Source: Acinetobacter lwoffii
GTDB lineage: Bacteria; Pseudomonadota; Gammaproteobacteria; Pseudomonadales; Moraxellaceae
NCBI GenBank assembly: GCA_013530545.1
Contig: SPVA01000007.1
Location: 1 to 47,093, forward strand
Direction: 5' to 3'
Length of the DNA: 47,093 nt
Within the stretch, counting starts at the first letter, position 1. Every line of letters starts with the position of its first letter. Under the pieces are notes generated by a model. It did no database searches. It was not told the origin of the DNA and saw nothing but the letters and a program-made list of their open reading frames with translations. The position numbers and the translations under genes were made by a program. Shown here piece after piece: positions 36,997-46,144 of this stretch.

Positions 36997-37564
36997 ATAT
37001 TTCAAGCAGAATACTGGATTTGGTGCGATCATAAAGCTTAAGTCTGGTATTGATCGACTTCATCGTGTGTACTCCAAACAGAGTTCGTCATCTTGCGCTC
37101 GGACGAAACGTTGTTTCGTTTATCGCTGCTCCTCAAGCATAGCTTTCGGACTTGCGGCACGGTCGAGTGTTACTCGACTTAATCGTGCCTCAGGTTTTAC
37201 TTTGTTGGAAGTTATGGTGGCCTTGGCAATTTTTGCGACCGCAGCCATGACTTTGACCAAAGTCGCAATGCAGTATACCCAGTCGACCTCGAATGCCATT
37301 CTACGTACCAAAGCACAGTTTGTTGCTTTAAATGAAGTGGCACAAATGGAAATCAATAAGGAATGGATGGAGGGTACGGCTTCTAAACAGCTGACCCAGC
37401 AAGGTGAAACCTGGCAGATTGATAAACGCAGTGAGCCGACGGTCAGTCCGAATGTGCAGCGAATCGAATTGCAGATTAGTCTGGTTAATCAGGACAGTGG
37501 TCAAGTTGAATCTGGGATTAGCAGCCTGATGTTCTTTAATCATCGCATGAACAATACTCCATGA
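36986..37564 (+). CDS. gspI: Type II secretion minor pseudopilin GspI with 59-codon insertion
   Basis: The 192-residue product starts MKSRYFKQNTGF, as expected for a leader of 11 residues ending in Gly. The normal continuation FTLLEVMVALAIF (Glu at +5, membrane helix) appears only 59 codons later, after a second Gly-Phe at residues 70-71. Between them is the translated insert described at 37016-37198. The mature part after residue 70 is 122 residues, normal for GspI, which caps the pseudopilus tip with GspJ and GspK. Whether the peptidase can process a 70-residue leader is doubtful. The only in-frame alternative start in the insert is a GTG at 37067 without a ribosome site. The gene may be impaired. 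Confidence 0.88.
   Translation: MKSRYFKQNTGFGAIIKLKSGIDRLHRVYSKQSSSSCARTKRCFVYRCSSSIAFGLAARSSVTRLNRASGFTLLEVMVALAIFATAAMTLTKVAMQYTQSTSNAILRTKAQFVALNEVAQMEINKEWMEGTASKQLTQQGETWQIDKRSEPTVSPNVQRIELQISLVNQDSGQVESGISSLMFFNHRMNNTP
37016..37198. repeat. Hairpin-rich insertion element inside gspI
   Basis: About 177 bases lie between GGATTT (37016-37021) and GGTTTT (37193-37198), which look like a diverged 6-base target duplication. Inside: ACGAAAC-GTT-GTTTCGT (37103-37119); AAGC-ATA-GCTT (37135-37145); and a compound hairpin with outer stem GGCACG/CGTGCC (37156-37161, 37184-37189) and inner stem GTCGAGT-GTT-ACTCGAC (37162-37178). Near-identical 14-base direct repeats, TCGACTTCATCGTG (37054-37067) and TCGACTTAATCGTG (37174-37187), lie 120 bases apart. 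There is no stop codon in the gspI frame. It resembles a small non-autonomous repeat, but no known family can be assigned by eye. Confidence 0.75.
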
Positions 37565-38202
37565 AGCCTAAAGGATTTACCCTGGTTGAATTAATGGTCG
37601 CAATTGCGATCTTTGCGGTGCTGTCTGCCTTAGGTTGGAAAGTTTTTGATTATATTGTCAAAACCAAAGATCAGAATGTGATTCATGAACAGCGTTTAGG
37701 TCAGTTACAGCAAACCTATCAGCAGATTCTGCGAGATACCGTACAGGCAGTACCCTTAACGGCCAACATCAATGGGGATATTCAGCCGGCTCTGGTGCTG
37801 CAGAACGGACGCTTTAATTTCAGTAAAACCGGGGTAACTGACCCTTTGGAAGAGGGGATTTCCCCAGATGAACGCATTGAATATCAGTATCGAGCCGATG
37901 AGCAGAAACTTTATCGCTTGAAATACCGGAATCTAAATCAGACAGGTCAAGATCAGCCCGAATCCAGTGTTTTATTGTCGGAAGTGGAACAATTCCAGAT
38001 CGTCGTACTTAATCCGAATGAACTCACGCAATGGCCGGATACTTCTGCTGATCTGAATCAGTTAGAGCATAAACAGCGTTTGCCTAAAGGGATTAAAATC
38101 AATTTAACCGTGAATGGCGTCAGTTATGAATGGATGTTTAGTTTATTAAATACTGACTTTTTGCTTGATACTCAGAACACCGGTCAACCCAGCGCAGAAT
38201 AA
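37561..38202 (+). CDS. gspJ: Type II secretion minor pseudopilin GspJ
   Basis: A 213-residue pseudopilin with a short leader, MKPKG, then FTLVELMVAIAIFAVLSALGW (Glu at +5), and a soluble domain of about 185 residues. The family block LEEGISPDERIEYQYRADEQKLYRLKYRNL is clear. GspJ forms the tip complex with GspI and GspK. The ATG overlaps the gspI stop codon (ATGA), so the damaged gspI is still read in frame up to the coupling point. Confidence 0.92.
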   Translation: MKPKGFTLVELMVAIAIFAVLSALGWKVFDYIVKTKDQNVIHEQRLGQLQQTYQQILRDTVQAVPLTANINGDIQPALVLQNGRFNFSKTGVTDPLEEGISPDERIEYQYRADEQKLYRLKYRNLNQTGQDQPESSVLLSEVEQFQIVVLNPNELTQWPDTSADLNQLEHKQRLPKGIKINLTVNGVSYEWMFSLLNTDFLLDTQNTGQPSAE

Positions 38203-38208
38203 TAAGAA

Positions 38209-39180
38209 ATGAAAATGAATAAAGCGATCATGATCAAGCAGCAGCAGGGCATTGCACTGATTACCATTCTGGTGATGGTAGCGCTAGCGACTATTTTGGC
38301 GGCTACGATTGCCCAACGTCAGGCTGCAACTGCTGAAAGCACTGCCTATTTGATGCGACAAAACCAGTCCCTTATGTATGCCAAAAGTGCCGAGGCCTTT
38401 TTTTCTGAATTGCTGGTCGATGATGCTGAAAATGCTGCAGAGGTCGACCATCTGCAGGAAACCTGGGCGCAACCCATGCCGGCTTTTCCGGTAGATGACG
38501 GTTATGTCTCCGGAATTGTGCAGGATGAATCGGGAAAGTTTAATTTAAATAGCCTGATCACCGCCGAAGGTACGGTGAATGAAAATGCCAAGGCATTGTT
38601 CGAGCTGATTCTAAAACGTGCCGGTTTGCCGGAACAGCTCAGTGAAGCAGTCATTGACTGGCAGGATCAGGATGAGTTGACCAGTGGGGCTATGGGCGCT
38701 GAGTCAAATTATTATCAGGGTATACCCAATGCTGCTTTGCCACCGAATGCCAAATTTCATAGTATCGAAGAGTTAAAGCTGGTACGCGGTTTTGAAGAGA
38801 ATAAATACAAGCTGGTTGAACCTTATTTAACTGCAGCGCCGCTGCAGGAGAGTCCAGTGAATATCAATACAGCTTCAGCTTTTCTTTTGGCCAGTATGGA
38901 TGAAAAACTGGACGTAAATGCCGTGCAGCAATTGCTGGATCAGCGACAGGCCAATCTGGAGCACTTCTCTAATGTTTCTGAGCTATGGTCACTTGAGCCT
39001 TTCGCCCAAGTGGAGGCGGGCAAGCGCAATCTGTTAAATAGTCAGCTCGGGGTGCAATCCAATTATTTTAAAGCTCGGATTGAAGTGGTTTTAAGTGAGC
39101 GCAAGCGCCAATTTAGCAGTGATCTAGTCCGTCAGGACAAACAGGTTTATGTGGCCTACCGTAGCATGGCACCATTTTAA
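38209..39180 (+). CDS. gspK: Type II secretion minor pseudopilin GspK
   Basis: A 323-residue large minor pseudopilin. The leader MKMNKAIMIKQQQG is followed by IALITILVMVALATILAATIA. As usual for GspK, position +5 is not Glu. The block ESGKFNLNSLI and the helix-hairpin-helix-like NINTASAFLLASM match the family. It caps the pseudopilus tip. gspH-I-J-K end here; gspG and the rest of the secretion apparatus are not in this window. Confidence 0.92.
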   Translation: MKMNKAIMIKQQQGIALITILVMVALATILAATIAQRQAATAESTAYLMRQNQSLMYAKSAEAFFSELLVDDAENAAEVDHLQETWAQPMPAFPVDDGYVSGIVQDESGKFNLNSLITAEGTVNENAKALFELILKRAGLPEQLSEAVIDWQDQDELTSGAMGAESNYYQGIPNAALPPNAKFHSIEELKLVRGFEENKYKLVEPYLTAAPLQESPVNINTASAFLLASMDEKLDVNAVQQLLDQRQANLEHFSNVSELWSLEPFAQVEAGKRNLLNSQLGVQSNYFKARIEVVLSERKRQFSSDLVRQDKQVYVAYRSMAPF

Positions 39181-39332
39181 TTTTAGCTCATGAATTGTAC
39201 AGGCTGTATAAGCGAAAATGCCGGGCTGATGCCTTTTTCCTATCATGCTAAACAGCAAAATTAATCCTCAAAGCTTTACTTTTGCTTTATAATCAAAATT
39301 AATTCACCTATTTTTTGACGACATTACGGCAT

Positions 39333-39911
39333 ATGTTAATTCGTAAGTTATTTAAGTTGCGTAACTGCACGTCAGATCGCTGTAAGCGTTCGATCCATGG
39401 CCATAGTTATAAAGTCGAGTTATTGCTAAAAGCCTCGAAGCTAGATCATGGTCAAATGGTCTATGACTTTGGTCTGCTTAAAAGTGTGATTAAGGATTTC
39501 TTTGATTCTTTCGATCATGCTATCTGCTTCTGGCAAAATGACGATCCGGAATATATTCAGGCCTGCAAGGATTTTAGTGCGCGCTGGGTGTCTTTGCCGG
39601 TATCGCCATCAGCAGAACAGTTTTCTCGTATTTTCTTCTTTCTGGCACAGCAGGTGCTGGCATCGACGGTGACACAAAATGGTGAAGGCGATGTCGAAGT
39701 CTATTCTGTGATTGTGCATGAAACCGATACCGGCTATGCACAAAGCTTTTTAGAAGATATTCAAAATGAACAGATGGGAATTTTGAGTCTGGAGCAACTT
39801 GAGTTCTCTGAACAAGTGCAAGCTGAATGGACAGATCCGGACATGTTTGCCAAGCTCAAACAGGGCACACCATTTCATAACCCTACAGTAGATTTACAGG
39901 TACAGATTTAA
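39333..39911 (+). CDS. 6-pyruvoyl-tetrahydropterin synthase / QueD-like protein lacking a zinc-ligand motif
   Basis: A 192-residue protein of the PTPS/QueD family. It keeps CKRSIHGHSYKVEL (two zinc-binding His and the nearby Cys), GQMVYDFGLLK, FDSFDHAICF and VHETDTGYA. At the N-terminus, MLIRKLFK runs directly into LRNCTSDRC. Family members have a strand of the form FxFxxAH there, whose His is the third zinc ligand; that segment is missing. About six residues (18 bases) appear to have been lost in frame. Homologues make carboxytetrahydropterin for queuosine. This copy may be inactive. No upstream start restores the motif. Confidence 0.85.
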   Translation: MLIRKLFKLRNCTSDRCKRSIHGHSYKVELLLKASKLDHGQMVYDFGLLKSVIKDFFDSFDHAICFWQNDDPEYIQACKDFSARWVSLPVSPSAEQFSRIFFFLAQQVLASTVTQNGEGDVEVYSVIVHETDTGYAQSFLEDIQNEQMGILSLEQLEFSEQVQAEWTDPDMFAKLKQGTPFHNPTVDLQVQI

Positions 39912-39957
39912 AGTCTGCGTGACTTTAAATCCATTGACATAGATTTAGGATTGAAGA

Positions 39958-40671
39958 ATGTCTTTAAATGAACAGCAACTGGCCAAGCTGAATAAAGTTC
40001 AGCTGGATGAAAGCTGGAAATATGGATTGAGTGAATTTTTGCTCAGTCCGAAAATGGATGAATTAAAAGCATTTCTCGTTGAAGAAAAAAAAGCAGATAA
40101 AATCATTTATCCTCCCAATCATCTGATTTTTAATGCTTTGAATACCACACCGCTAGATCGGGTAAAAGTGGTGATTTTAGGGCAAGATCCTTATCATGGC
40201 CCAAATCAGGCGCATGGATTAAGCTTTTCCGTGCAAAAGGGGGTTGCATTACCACCATCTTTGCGTAATATTTTTCATGAGTTACATGCTGATGTCGGGG
40301 TTGAAAGACCGAAGCATGGTGACTTGACGCATTGGGCAGAGCAGGGTGTACTTCTGTTAAATGCAGTACTGACCGTCGAAGCAGGTCAGCCGACTTCGCA
40401 TCAAAAGCGTGGTTGGGAAGAATTTACCGATCACGTCATTGATGTATTAAATGAACAGCGTGAACATATTGTCTTTATTCTTTGGGGCGCATACGCACAG
40501 CGTAAAGGACAGCGCATTAATCAAGACAAGCATCTCGTGTTAAAGGCAGCACATCCATCGCCTTTGGCCGCAAACCGTGGTGGTTTTTTTGGTTGTAAAG
40601 TATTTTCAAAATCGAATAACTACCTCAAACAACATGGCATTGAGCCTATAGATTGGCAGCTGGACGCATGA
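39958..40671 (+). CDS. ung: Uracil-DNA glycosylase
   Basis: A 237-residue family 1 uracil-DNA glycosylase that removes uracil from DNA to begin base excision repair. The water-activating loop GQDPYHG is at residues 75-81 (Asp77), PSLRNIF is the Ser/Pro loop, and HPSPLAANRGGFFG near residue 200 is the minor-groove loop with catalytic His. The ATG at 39958 follows AGGATTGAAG. Its stop codon overlaps the next gene's ATG (ATGA). Confidence 0.97.
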   Translation: MSLNEQQLAKLNKVQLDESWKYGLSEFLLSPKMDELKAFLVEEKKADKIIYPPNHLIFNALNTTPLDRVKVVILGQDPYHGPNQAHGLSFSVQKGVALPPSLRNIFHELHADVGVERPKHGDLTHWAEQGVLLLNAVLTVEAGQPTSHQKRGWEEFTDHVIDVLNEQREHIVFILWGAYAQRKGQRINQDKHLVLKAAHPSPLAANRGGFFGCKVFSKSNNYLKQHGIEPIDWQLDA

Positions 40672-41789
40672 AATATTCTCCCCTTACTAAACATTATCAT
40701 CCGGATTTGATTGTTGAAGAAGCGCACAATGGTTGGCGTATCGTTCGTTTAAATCGCCCGAAATCTTTGCATGCGCTGGATGAGTCGATCGCTTCCGCAC
40801 TCTTGGAAGTATTTCAGGACTTTCATCATGATGACAGCGTAAAAGCCATCTGGCTCGATTCAACCACACCGAAAGCGTTCTGTGCGGGTGGGGATGTGCG
40901 TAAACTGCGTCAGTTAGTGATTAATGATGAAGTGGCGGCTGCCAATAAGTTTTTTGAACAAGAATATGCACTCGATCTGTTATTGCATAATTATGCCAAA
41001 CCCGTTTTAGTCTGGGGTGAAGGTTATGTGATGGGTGGTGGCTTGGGCCTGTTTATGGCAGCGCCTTTCCGTTTAGTGACGCCGTATTCGCGTTTGGCGA
41101 TGCCTGAAATTAATATCGGTTTGTATCCAGACGTGGGTGCAACCCGCTTCTTAGCAGATCGTGGTGCGATTGGTCTATTTACTGGCTTGACCGGTTCGAT
41201 CATGACCGCTGCGGGCGCTTATGGGATTGGCTGGGCAACGCATATTTGTGATGCACAGCGTGATTCAGTTTTGGATAAAGTCATTAATATCGACTGGGAG
41301 CATTATCCTGCAGGTGACTTTCGTGCCATTGATGATACCCTGAATAGTATGCACCGTCCAGTCGGCCCAGGACCGCTGCAAAACTCCTTGGATGTGATTC
41401 ATAGTGTTTGCCGTGGTATCAACTTTGAGCATGATTATGAGTCGATTATTGGCCTGAGTGATGCGCGTAGTGACTGGTTGCGTCAGGCCAGTGAAAACCT
41501 GAAAAAAGGTTCGCCGACTACCGCAGCCTTGACCTGGCTATTATGGCAATGGGGTAAGCAGGTACATTCCTGGAATGAAGTTTTCGAGCTGGAAGTTCAA
41601 ATTTCTGACTGGAAAATCCGTCATCATGATTTTGTCGAGGGAGTGCGAGCGCGTCTGGTCGATAAAGACCTTAGTCCTGAGTGGAAAAAAGGTGTAGATA
41701 TGAGCTTAAAAGGTATCCTGTCTGGAAATCCTCCAGTTACGACTATTGAAAGCTGGAATGAGCTGCTCAAGCATTATGGTGTGATTTAA
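40668..41789 (+). CDS. Enoyl-CoA hydratase/isomerase family protein (3-hydroxyisobutyryl-CoA hydrolase type)
   Basis: A 373-residue crotonase-fold protein of the ECH_2 subfamily, which includes 3-hydroxyisobutyryl-CoA hydrolase of valine breakdown. The first oxyanion block is FCAGGDVRKL, the second is GEGYVMGGGLGLFMAAPFR, followed by MPEINIGLYPDVGATRFL, where the Glu and Asp match the hydrolase type. I cannot tell the true substrate. The ATG overlaps the ung stop codon. It lies 6 bases before tadA and is probably part of a run of co-transcribed genes with no shared function. Confidence 0.85.
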   Translation: MKYSPLTKHYHPDLIVEEAHNGWRIVRLNRPKSLHALDESIASALLEVFQDFHHDDSVKAIWLDSTTPKAFCAGGDVRKLRQLVINDEVAAANKFFEQEYALDLLLHNYAKPVLVWGEGYVMGGGLGLFMAAPFRLVTPYSRLAMPEINIGLYPDVGATRFLADRGAIGLFTGLTGSIMTAAGAYGIGWATHICDAQRDSVLDKVINIDWEHYPAGDFRAIDDTLNSMHRPVGPGPLQNSLDVIHSVCRGINFEHDYESIIGLSDARSDWLRQASENLKKGSPTTAALTWLLWQWGKQVHSWNEVFELEVQISDWKIRHHDFVEGVRARLVDKDLSPEWKKGVDMSLKGILSGNPPVTTIESWNELLKHYGVI

Positions 41790-41795
41790 GCCTCA

Positions 41796-42311
41796 ATGTC
41801 CGAAACACAATTTACAGATGAATACTGGATGCAGCGTGCTTACGAGCAGGCTGCACTTGCTGCTGCACAGGGAGAAATCCCCGTCGGGGCAATTATCGTC
41901 AGTCAGAATCAGATCATTGGTCAGGGATTTAATGCGCCCATCTCGTTGAATGATCCGACTGCGCATGCTGAAATTGTTGCACTACGTGATGCCTGTCAAA
42001 ACATCCAGAATTATCGTTTACCTGATGATGCAGTGCTTTATGTGACTTTAGAGCCGTGCACCATGTGTGTTGGTGCGCTGGTGCATTCACGGGTTTCACG
42101 GGTAGTATTTGGCGCATTTGAAGCGAAAGCAGGTTCACTGGTGAGTGCGCGTCAACTGTTTGAAACCGGTTATTATAATCACGTATTTTCTTTCCAGGCA
42201 GGCTGCATGCAGCAGCAATGCTCTGAACAGCTCAGTGCATTTTTTAAGTTGCGTCGCGAGCAGAAACGACAATTCAAGTTACAAGAAAAGTTATTAAATA
42301 CGCAGAAGTAA
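41796..42311 (+). CDS. tadA: tRNA-specific adenosine deaminase TadA
   Basis: A 171-residue zinc deaminase that converts A34 to inosine in tRNA-Arg. The zinc and catalytic motifs are HAE at residues 57-59 (PTAHAEIVAL) and PCTMC at 87-91 (LEPCTMCVGALVHSR). The block GEIPVGAIIV is also family-typical. The length fits TadA. The ATG is 6 bases beyond the previous stop codon. Confidence 0.96.
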   Translation: MSETQFTDEYWMQRAYEQAALAAAQGEIPVGAIIVSQNQIIGQGFNAPISLNDPTAHAEIVALRDACQNIQNYRLPDDAVLYVTLEPCTMCVGALVHSRVSRVVFGAFEAKAGSLVSARQLFETGYYNHVFSFQAGCMQQQCSEQLSAFFKLRREQKRQFKLQEKLLNTQK

Positions 42312-42371
42312 ATTTACTTTATCCGCTAAAATTTTCCCACTTTCAAATATCTGCAATCTTCAGGAACAATA

Positions 42372-42803
42372 ATGAACAGCATCCAAGTAAAAAAAGAATT
42401 CCCAGCAGCCCTTGATGATGTCTTCAATTTGATGTCCAAGCATGCCACCTATAATATTGCCTTCGCACCGATGCAGGTCGAACGAATCAAGGATTCTGCG
42501 GATGCTGAATATCCTGATGGACTCGGTTCAGTACGTGCAATGGGTATGGGGCCAGTGAAGCCGCTGAAAGAACAAATTACCTTGTTCGAGCCAAATAATC
42601 GCATCGAATATCAGATTATTAAAAATCCATTGATCAAGCATCATTTAGGCATTATTGAATTTGAAGCACTGGCTGATGACAAAACGTTAGTAACTTATAC
42701 GATTGAATTGCAGGCACGTGCGCCTTTTGTGAGTAAATTAATCCTTGCACAGTTACAGGCAGCGATTAAACTAGGCCTGACAAAACTCGCAAAATCTGTT
42801 TAA
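42372..42803 (+). CDS. SRPBCC (START-like) family protein
   Basis: A 143-residue protein with the helix-grip fold of the polyketide cyclase/SRPBCC superfamily: [30 protein letters not shown] at the start, the strand block [19 protein letters not shown], and a long C-terminal helix. Members bind small hydrophobic ligands; no specific role is evident. It is preceded by CAGGAACAAT before the ATG and lies 17 bases from cmk. Confidence 0.82.
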   Translation: MNSIQVKKEFPAALDDVFNLMSKHATYNIAFAPMQVERIKDSADAEYPDGLGSVRAMGMGPVKPLKEQITLFEPNNRIEYQIIKNPLIKHHLGIIEFEALADDKTLVTYTIELQARAPFVSKLILAQLQAAIKLGLTKLAKSV

Positions 42804-42820
42804 ACAACAACGGGAAAGCA

Positions 42821-43504
42821 ATGACAGTTCAAATTATTACCATTGATGGTCCAAGTGGGTCTGGCAAGGGCACGTTAGCAGCGAAACTGGCTGCACATTA
42901 TCAGTTTCACTTATTGGATTCTGGCGCGCTCTACCGCCTTTTGGGTTTGTCATTGCATCACCATGATTTGCTGGATTCGCTAGACACGAAATTGCCAGAA
43001 TGCGTACAAATCGCAACAAATTTAGATATCCAGTTTGTCAGTACCGACACCGGGGTGCAGGTGTGGCTGGATGGTGAAGATGTGTCCCAAACTATTCGAA
43101 CTGAACGGGTAGGAGAGTTTGCTTCAAAAGTTGCAGCAATTCCTGAGCTTAGAACAGCGATGGTTTCACGTCAGCATGCCTTTGCACAGGCGCCTGGTCT
43201 GGTAGCAGACGGACGTGATATGGCGACAAGTATCTTCCCGAATGCTCAGGCAAAAATATATTTGACGGCCTCGGCTGAATCACGCGCGCAAAGACGTGTA
43301 AAGCAGTTGCAGGGCATGGGACTGGATGTTAAAATAAGCGACATTTTAGCTAATATCATCGCTCGCGATAAACGAGATACGGAACGCGCCGTCGCTCCAC
43401 TCAAGCCTGCGGATGATGCTTACATTATTGATAGTTCAGATTTGAATATCGATGAAGTATTCCAGCTGATGACCACTTATGTGGATCAGCAGTTAGCAAA
43501 TTAA
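42821..43504 (+). CDS. cmk: Cytidylate kinase
   Basis: A 227-residue nucleotide kinase that phosphorylates CMP and dCMP. The P-loop is GPSGSGKGT at about residues 10-18, followed by [24 protein letters not shown] and a C-terminal [14 protein letters not shown]. The order cmk-rpsA-ihfB is conserved in Gammaproteobacteria. Confidence 0.96.
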   Translation: MTVQIITIDGPSGSGKGTLAAKLAAHYQFHLLDSGALYRLLGLSLHHHDLLDSLDTKLPECVQIATNLDIQFVSTDTGVQVWLDGEDVSQTIRTERVGEFASKVAAIPELRTAMVSRQHAFAQAPGLVADGRDMATSIFPNAQAKIYLTASAESRAQRRVKQLQGMGLDVKISDILANIIARDKRDTERAVAPLKPADDAYIIDSSDLNIDEVFQLMTTYVDQQLAN

Positions 43505-43614
43505 CCCAATTTTATCAGCAAACGCATAGCTTGATCAGTTTTATATGGACTATGTAGATGCTTAATTAAACCGGCCTTGTCTGATCCAAGACCGCTGACT
43601 TTATCGGAAATATC

Positions 43615-45291
43615 ATGACCGAATCTTTTGCAGCCCTCTTTGAAGCAAGCGAATTAAACCTCAACGTTGAAAAGGGTGCAGTTATCCAGGGCGTTGTAGT
43701 AAGCATTGACTCTGATTGGGTAACTGTTGACACTGGCCTTAAATCTGAAGGCGTTGTTGACCGTGCTGAGTTCTTAAATGAACAGCGCGAACTTGAAGTT
43801 CAAGTTGGCGACACTGTAGACGTAGTTGTTGAAGCACTTGACAACGGTATGGGTCAAACAGTTCTTTCTCGCGAAAAAGCTAAACGCGCAGAAACTTGGA
43901 CTAAACTTGAAAAAATCTTTGAAGACGGCGAAATCGTTACTGGTGTTATCTCTGGTAAAGTTAAAGGTGGTTTCACTGTTGACATCGGTCCAGTACGTGC
44001 GTTCCTTCCAGGTTCTTTAGTTGATACTCGTCCTATTCGTGATACTACTCACCTAGAAGGCAAAGAGTTAGAATTCAAAGTAATCAAACTTGACGCTAAA
44101 CGTAACAACGTTGTTGTTTCACGTCGTGCTGTTATGGAAGCTGAATCTTCAGCTGACCGTGAAGCTCTTCTTGCTCAGCTTGAAGAAGGTCAAACAGTTA
44201 CTGGTACTATCAAAAATCTTACTGACTACGGCGCATTCGTTGACCTTGGCGGTATTGATGGTCTTCTTCACATCACTGACATGGCTTGGAAACGTATCAA
44301 GCACCCTTCAGAAGTTGTTGAAGTTGGTCAAGAAGTTACTGTTAAAGTACTTAAATTCGACCGCGAACGTAACCGTGTTTCTCTAGGTCTTAAACAACTT
44401 GGCGAAGATCCATGGTTAGCGATCATGAACCGTTACCCTAAAGGTTCAATCGTTAAAGCGCGCGTAACTAACCTGACTGACTATGGTTGTTTCGCTGAAA
44501 TCGCTGAAGGCGTTGAAGGTTTAGTACACGTTTCAGAAATGGATCACACGAACAAAAACATCCACCCATCTAAAGTTGTTCAGATTGGTGACGAAGTTGA
44601 TGTTATGGTTCTTGAAGTTGATGAAGAACGTCGTCGTATTTCTCTTGGTATCAAACAAACTCGTGCTAACCCATGGGAAGAGTTTGCTAAAGACCACGAC
44701 AAAGGCGAAAAAGTTTCTGGTACGATCAAATCTATCACTGACTTCGGTATCTTCATCGGTTTACCAGGCGGTATCGACGGTCTAGTTCACTTGTCTGATA
44801 TTTCTTGGAACGAACAAGGCGAAGAAGCGATTCGTCGTTACAAGAAAGGCGACACTGTTGAAGCGGTTATCCTTTCTGTAGACGCTGAAGGCAACCGTAT
44901 CAGCCTTGGCATCAAGCAAATGAACAACGATCCGTTCAATGACTTCCTTGCTGCTAACGAACGCGGTGCGTTGGTTAAAGGTACTGTAACTGCAGTTGAC
45001 GCTAAAGGCGCTACTGTTAAGTTAGCTGACGAAGTTGAAGCGACTCTGAAAGCATCTGAGATCAACCGCGACCGCGTTGAAGATGCAACTAAGTTCCTTG
45101 AAGTTGGTCAAGAAGTTGAAGCGAAGATCATCAACGTAGATCGTAAATCTCGCGCAATCAACTTGTCTATCAAAGCGAAAGACGAAGCTGAAGAGAAAGA
45201 AGCAGTTGCTAACTTGAAAACAGCTCCTGCTGGTCAAGACAATGGTCCTAAGACGATTGGTGACCTGATCAAAGCTCAAATGGGCAACTAA
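43615..45291 (+). CDS. rpsA: 30S ribosomal protein S1
   Basis: A 558-residue protein with six S1 RNA-binding repeats, beginning near residues 22, 106, 190, 275, 362 and 449. Each shows the pattern GxVxxxxDxGxF/V then GLLH or GLVH. It helps load mRNA on the 30S subunit. The length equals the usual gammaproteobacterial S1. Codon use is strongly biased, as expected for a highly expressed gene; this opens several spurious frames. A 110-base leader separates it from cmk and a terminator follows it. Confidence 0.97.
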   Translation: MTESFAALFEASELNLNVEKGAVIQGVVVSIDSDWVTVDTGLKSEGVVDRAEFLNEQRELEVQVGDTVDVVVEALDNGMGQTVLSREKAKRAETWTKLEKIFEDGEIVTGVISGKVKGGFTVDIGPVRAFLPGSLVDTRPIRDTTHLEGKELEFKVIKLDAKRNNVVVSRRAVMEAESSADREALLAQLEEGQTVTGTIKNLTDYGAFVDLGGIDGLLHITDMAWKRIKHPSEVVEVGQEVTVKVLKFDRERNRVSLGLKQLGEDPWLAIMNRYPKGSIVKARVTNLTDYGCFAEIAEGVEGLVHVSEMDHTNKNIHPSKVVQIGDEVDVMVLEVDEERRRISLGIKQTRANPWEEFAKDHDKGEKVSGTIKSITDFGIFIGLPGGIDGLVHLSDISWNEQGEEAIRRYKKGDTVEAVILSVDAEGNRISLGIKQMNNDPFNDFLAANERGALVKGTVTAVDAKGATVKLADEVEATLKASEINRDRVEDATKFLEVGQEVEAKIINVDRKSRAINLSIKAKDEAEEKEAVANLKTAPAGQDNGPKTIGDLIKAQMGN

Positions 45292-45351
45292 GTAAGCGTT
45301 TGAATTGTATTGTTAATGTAAGTTAACTAATACTTTTTATACAAATACTGT

Positions 45352-45392
45352 AAACGGTAGCGTAGTATTTAATTATTGCGCTACCGTTTTGT
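45352..45392 (+). terminator. Intrinsic terminator after rpsA
   Basis: A perfect 11-bp stem (AAACGGTAGCG at 45352-45362 with CGCTACCGTTT at 45379-45389), a 16-base loop, and a short T-run, 60 bases past the rpsA stop codon. It would separate rpsA expression from ihfB. Confidence 0.8.
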
Positions 45393-45454
45393 ATTTAAAC
45401 AGGTTATTATCGGGAAATAGATCCCAAGTAGCTTGATAATTAAAGAGGTCGCAG

Positions 45455-45760
45455 ATGACTACTGAAGCACTTAATAAGTCTGACTTAATAGAGCGTATTG
45501 CGTTAAAAAATCCGCATTTGGCTGAGCCTTTAGTGGAAGAAGCCGTTAAAATTATGATCGATCAAATGATAGAAGCATTATCAACTGACAACCGTATCGA
45601 GATTCGTGGATTTGGTAGTTTTGCATTGCATCACCGTGAACCGCGTGTAGGTCGTAACCCTAAAACTGGTAAATCTGTAGAAGTGGCTGCAAAAGCAGTT
45701 CCGCACTTTAAACCAGGCAAGGCACTTCGTGACGCTGTGAACGAGTCTGCACAAAAATAA
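45455..45760 (+). CDS. ihfB: Integration host factor subunit beta
   Basis: A 101-residue HU/IHF-family DNA-bending protein. Diagnostic residues are [27 protein letters not shown], the beta-arm that enters the minor groove, and [15 protein letters not shown] at the end. It pairs with the alpha subunit (not in this window). GAGG precedes the ATG. Position after rpsA is the conserved one. Confidence 0.96.
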   Translation: MTTEALNKSDLIERIALKNPHLAEPLVEEAVKIMIDQMIEALSTDNRIEIRGFGSFALHHREPRVGRNPKTGKSVEVAAKAVPHFKPGKALRDAVNESAQK

Positions 45761-45784
45761 TTGTAAATATTTTGCGGGGTGTTC

Positions 45785-46144
45785 ATGCGTTACGTTCTGG
45801 TCATTCTTTTATTGGTACTGTTTGGTTATTCATTAGCTTTGGTTTTGCAAAACGGTACCGAATTGTCAGTGGACTTGTTATTTACTCAAGTTCCCGCAAT
45901 GCGCCTGGGATTATTACTTCTCCTCACGTTATCTTTAGGTGTCGTTTTGGGCCTGTTATTGGGCGTTCAGATCTTCCGGGTTTTTCAGACGAATTGGGAA
46001 ATAAAACGACTGCGTAAAGACATTGAACATCTACGTAAGGAACAGTTGAATACAGCCAAGTTAATGGCCGCTGAAGCAGCAGCCCATACCCGGCATGAAA
46101 AAACTGTATTAGATATTACCAATGAAAATCAAAGCCCATTATAA
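45785..46144 (+). CDS. lapA: LapA-domain (DUF1049) inner-membrane protein
   Basis: A 119-residue protein with two N-terminal membrane segments (LVILLLVLFGYSLALVL and a second, LLLLLTLSLGVVLGLLLGV), separated by a short loop, then a cytoplasmic coiled-coil tail (KRLRKDIEHLRKEQLNTAK). E. coli LapA is encoded between ihfB and lapB and takes part in LPS assembly control; here lapB is not next to it and pyrF follows directly. The ATG at 45785 is preferred over the GTG at 45779. Its stop codon lies inside the terminator hairpin. Confidence 0.85.
   Translation: MRYVLVILLLVLFGYSLALVLQNGTELSVDLLFTQVPAMRLGLLLLLTLSLGVVLGLLLGVQIFRVFQTNWEIKRLRKDIEHLRKEQLNTAKLMAAEAAAHTRHEKTVLDITNENQSPL

Noticed and set aside
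43826..45279. Several alternative frames inside rpsA on both strands
   Set aside because: Strong codon bias of a highly expressed gene opens them; the S1 repeats are continuous in one frame.
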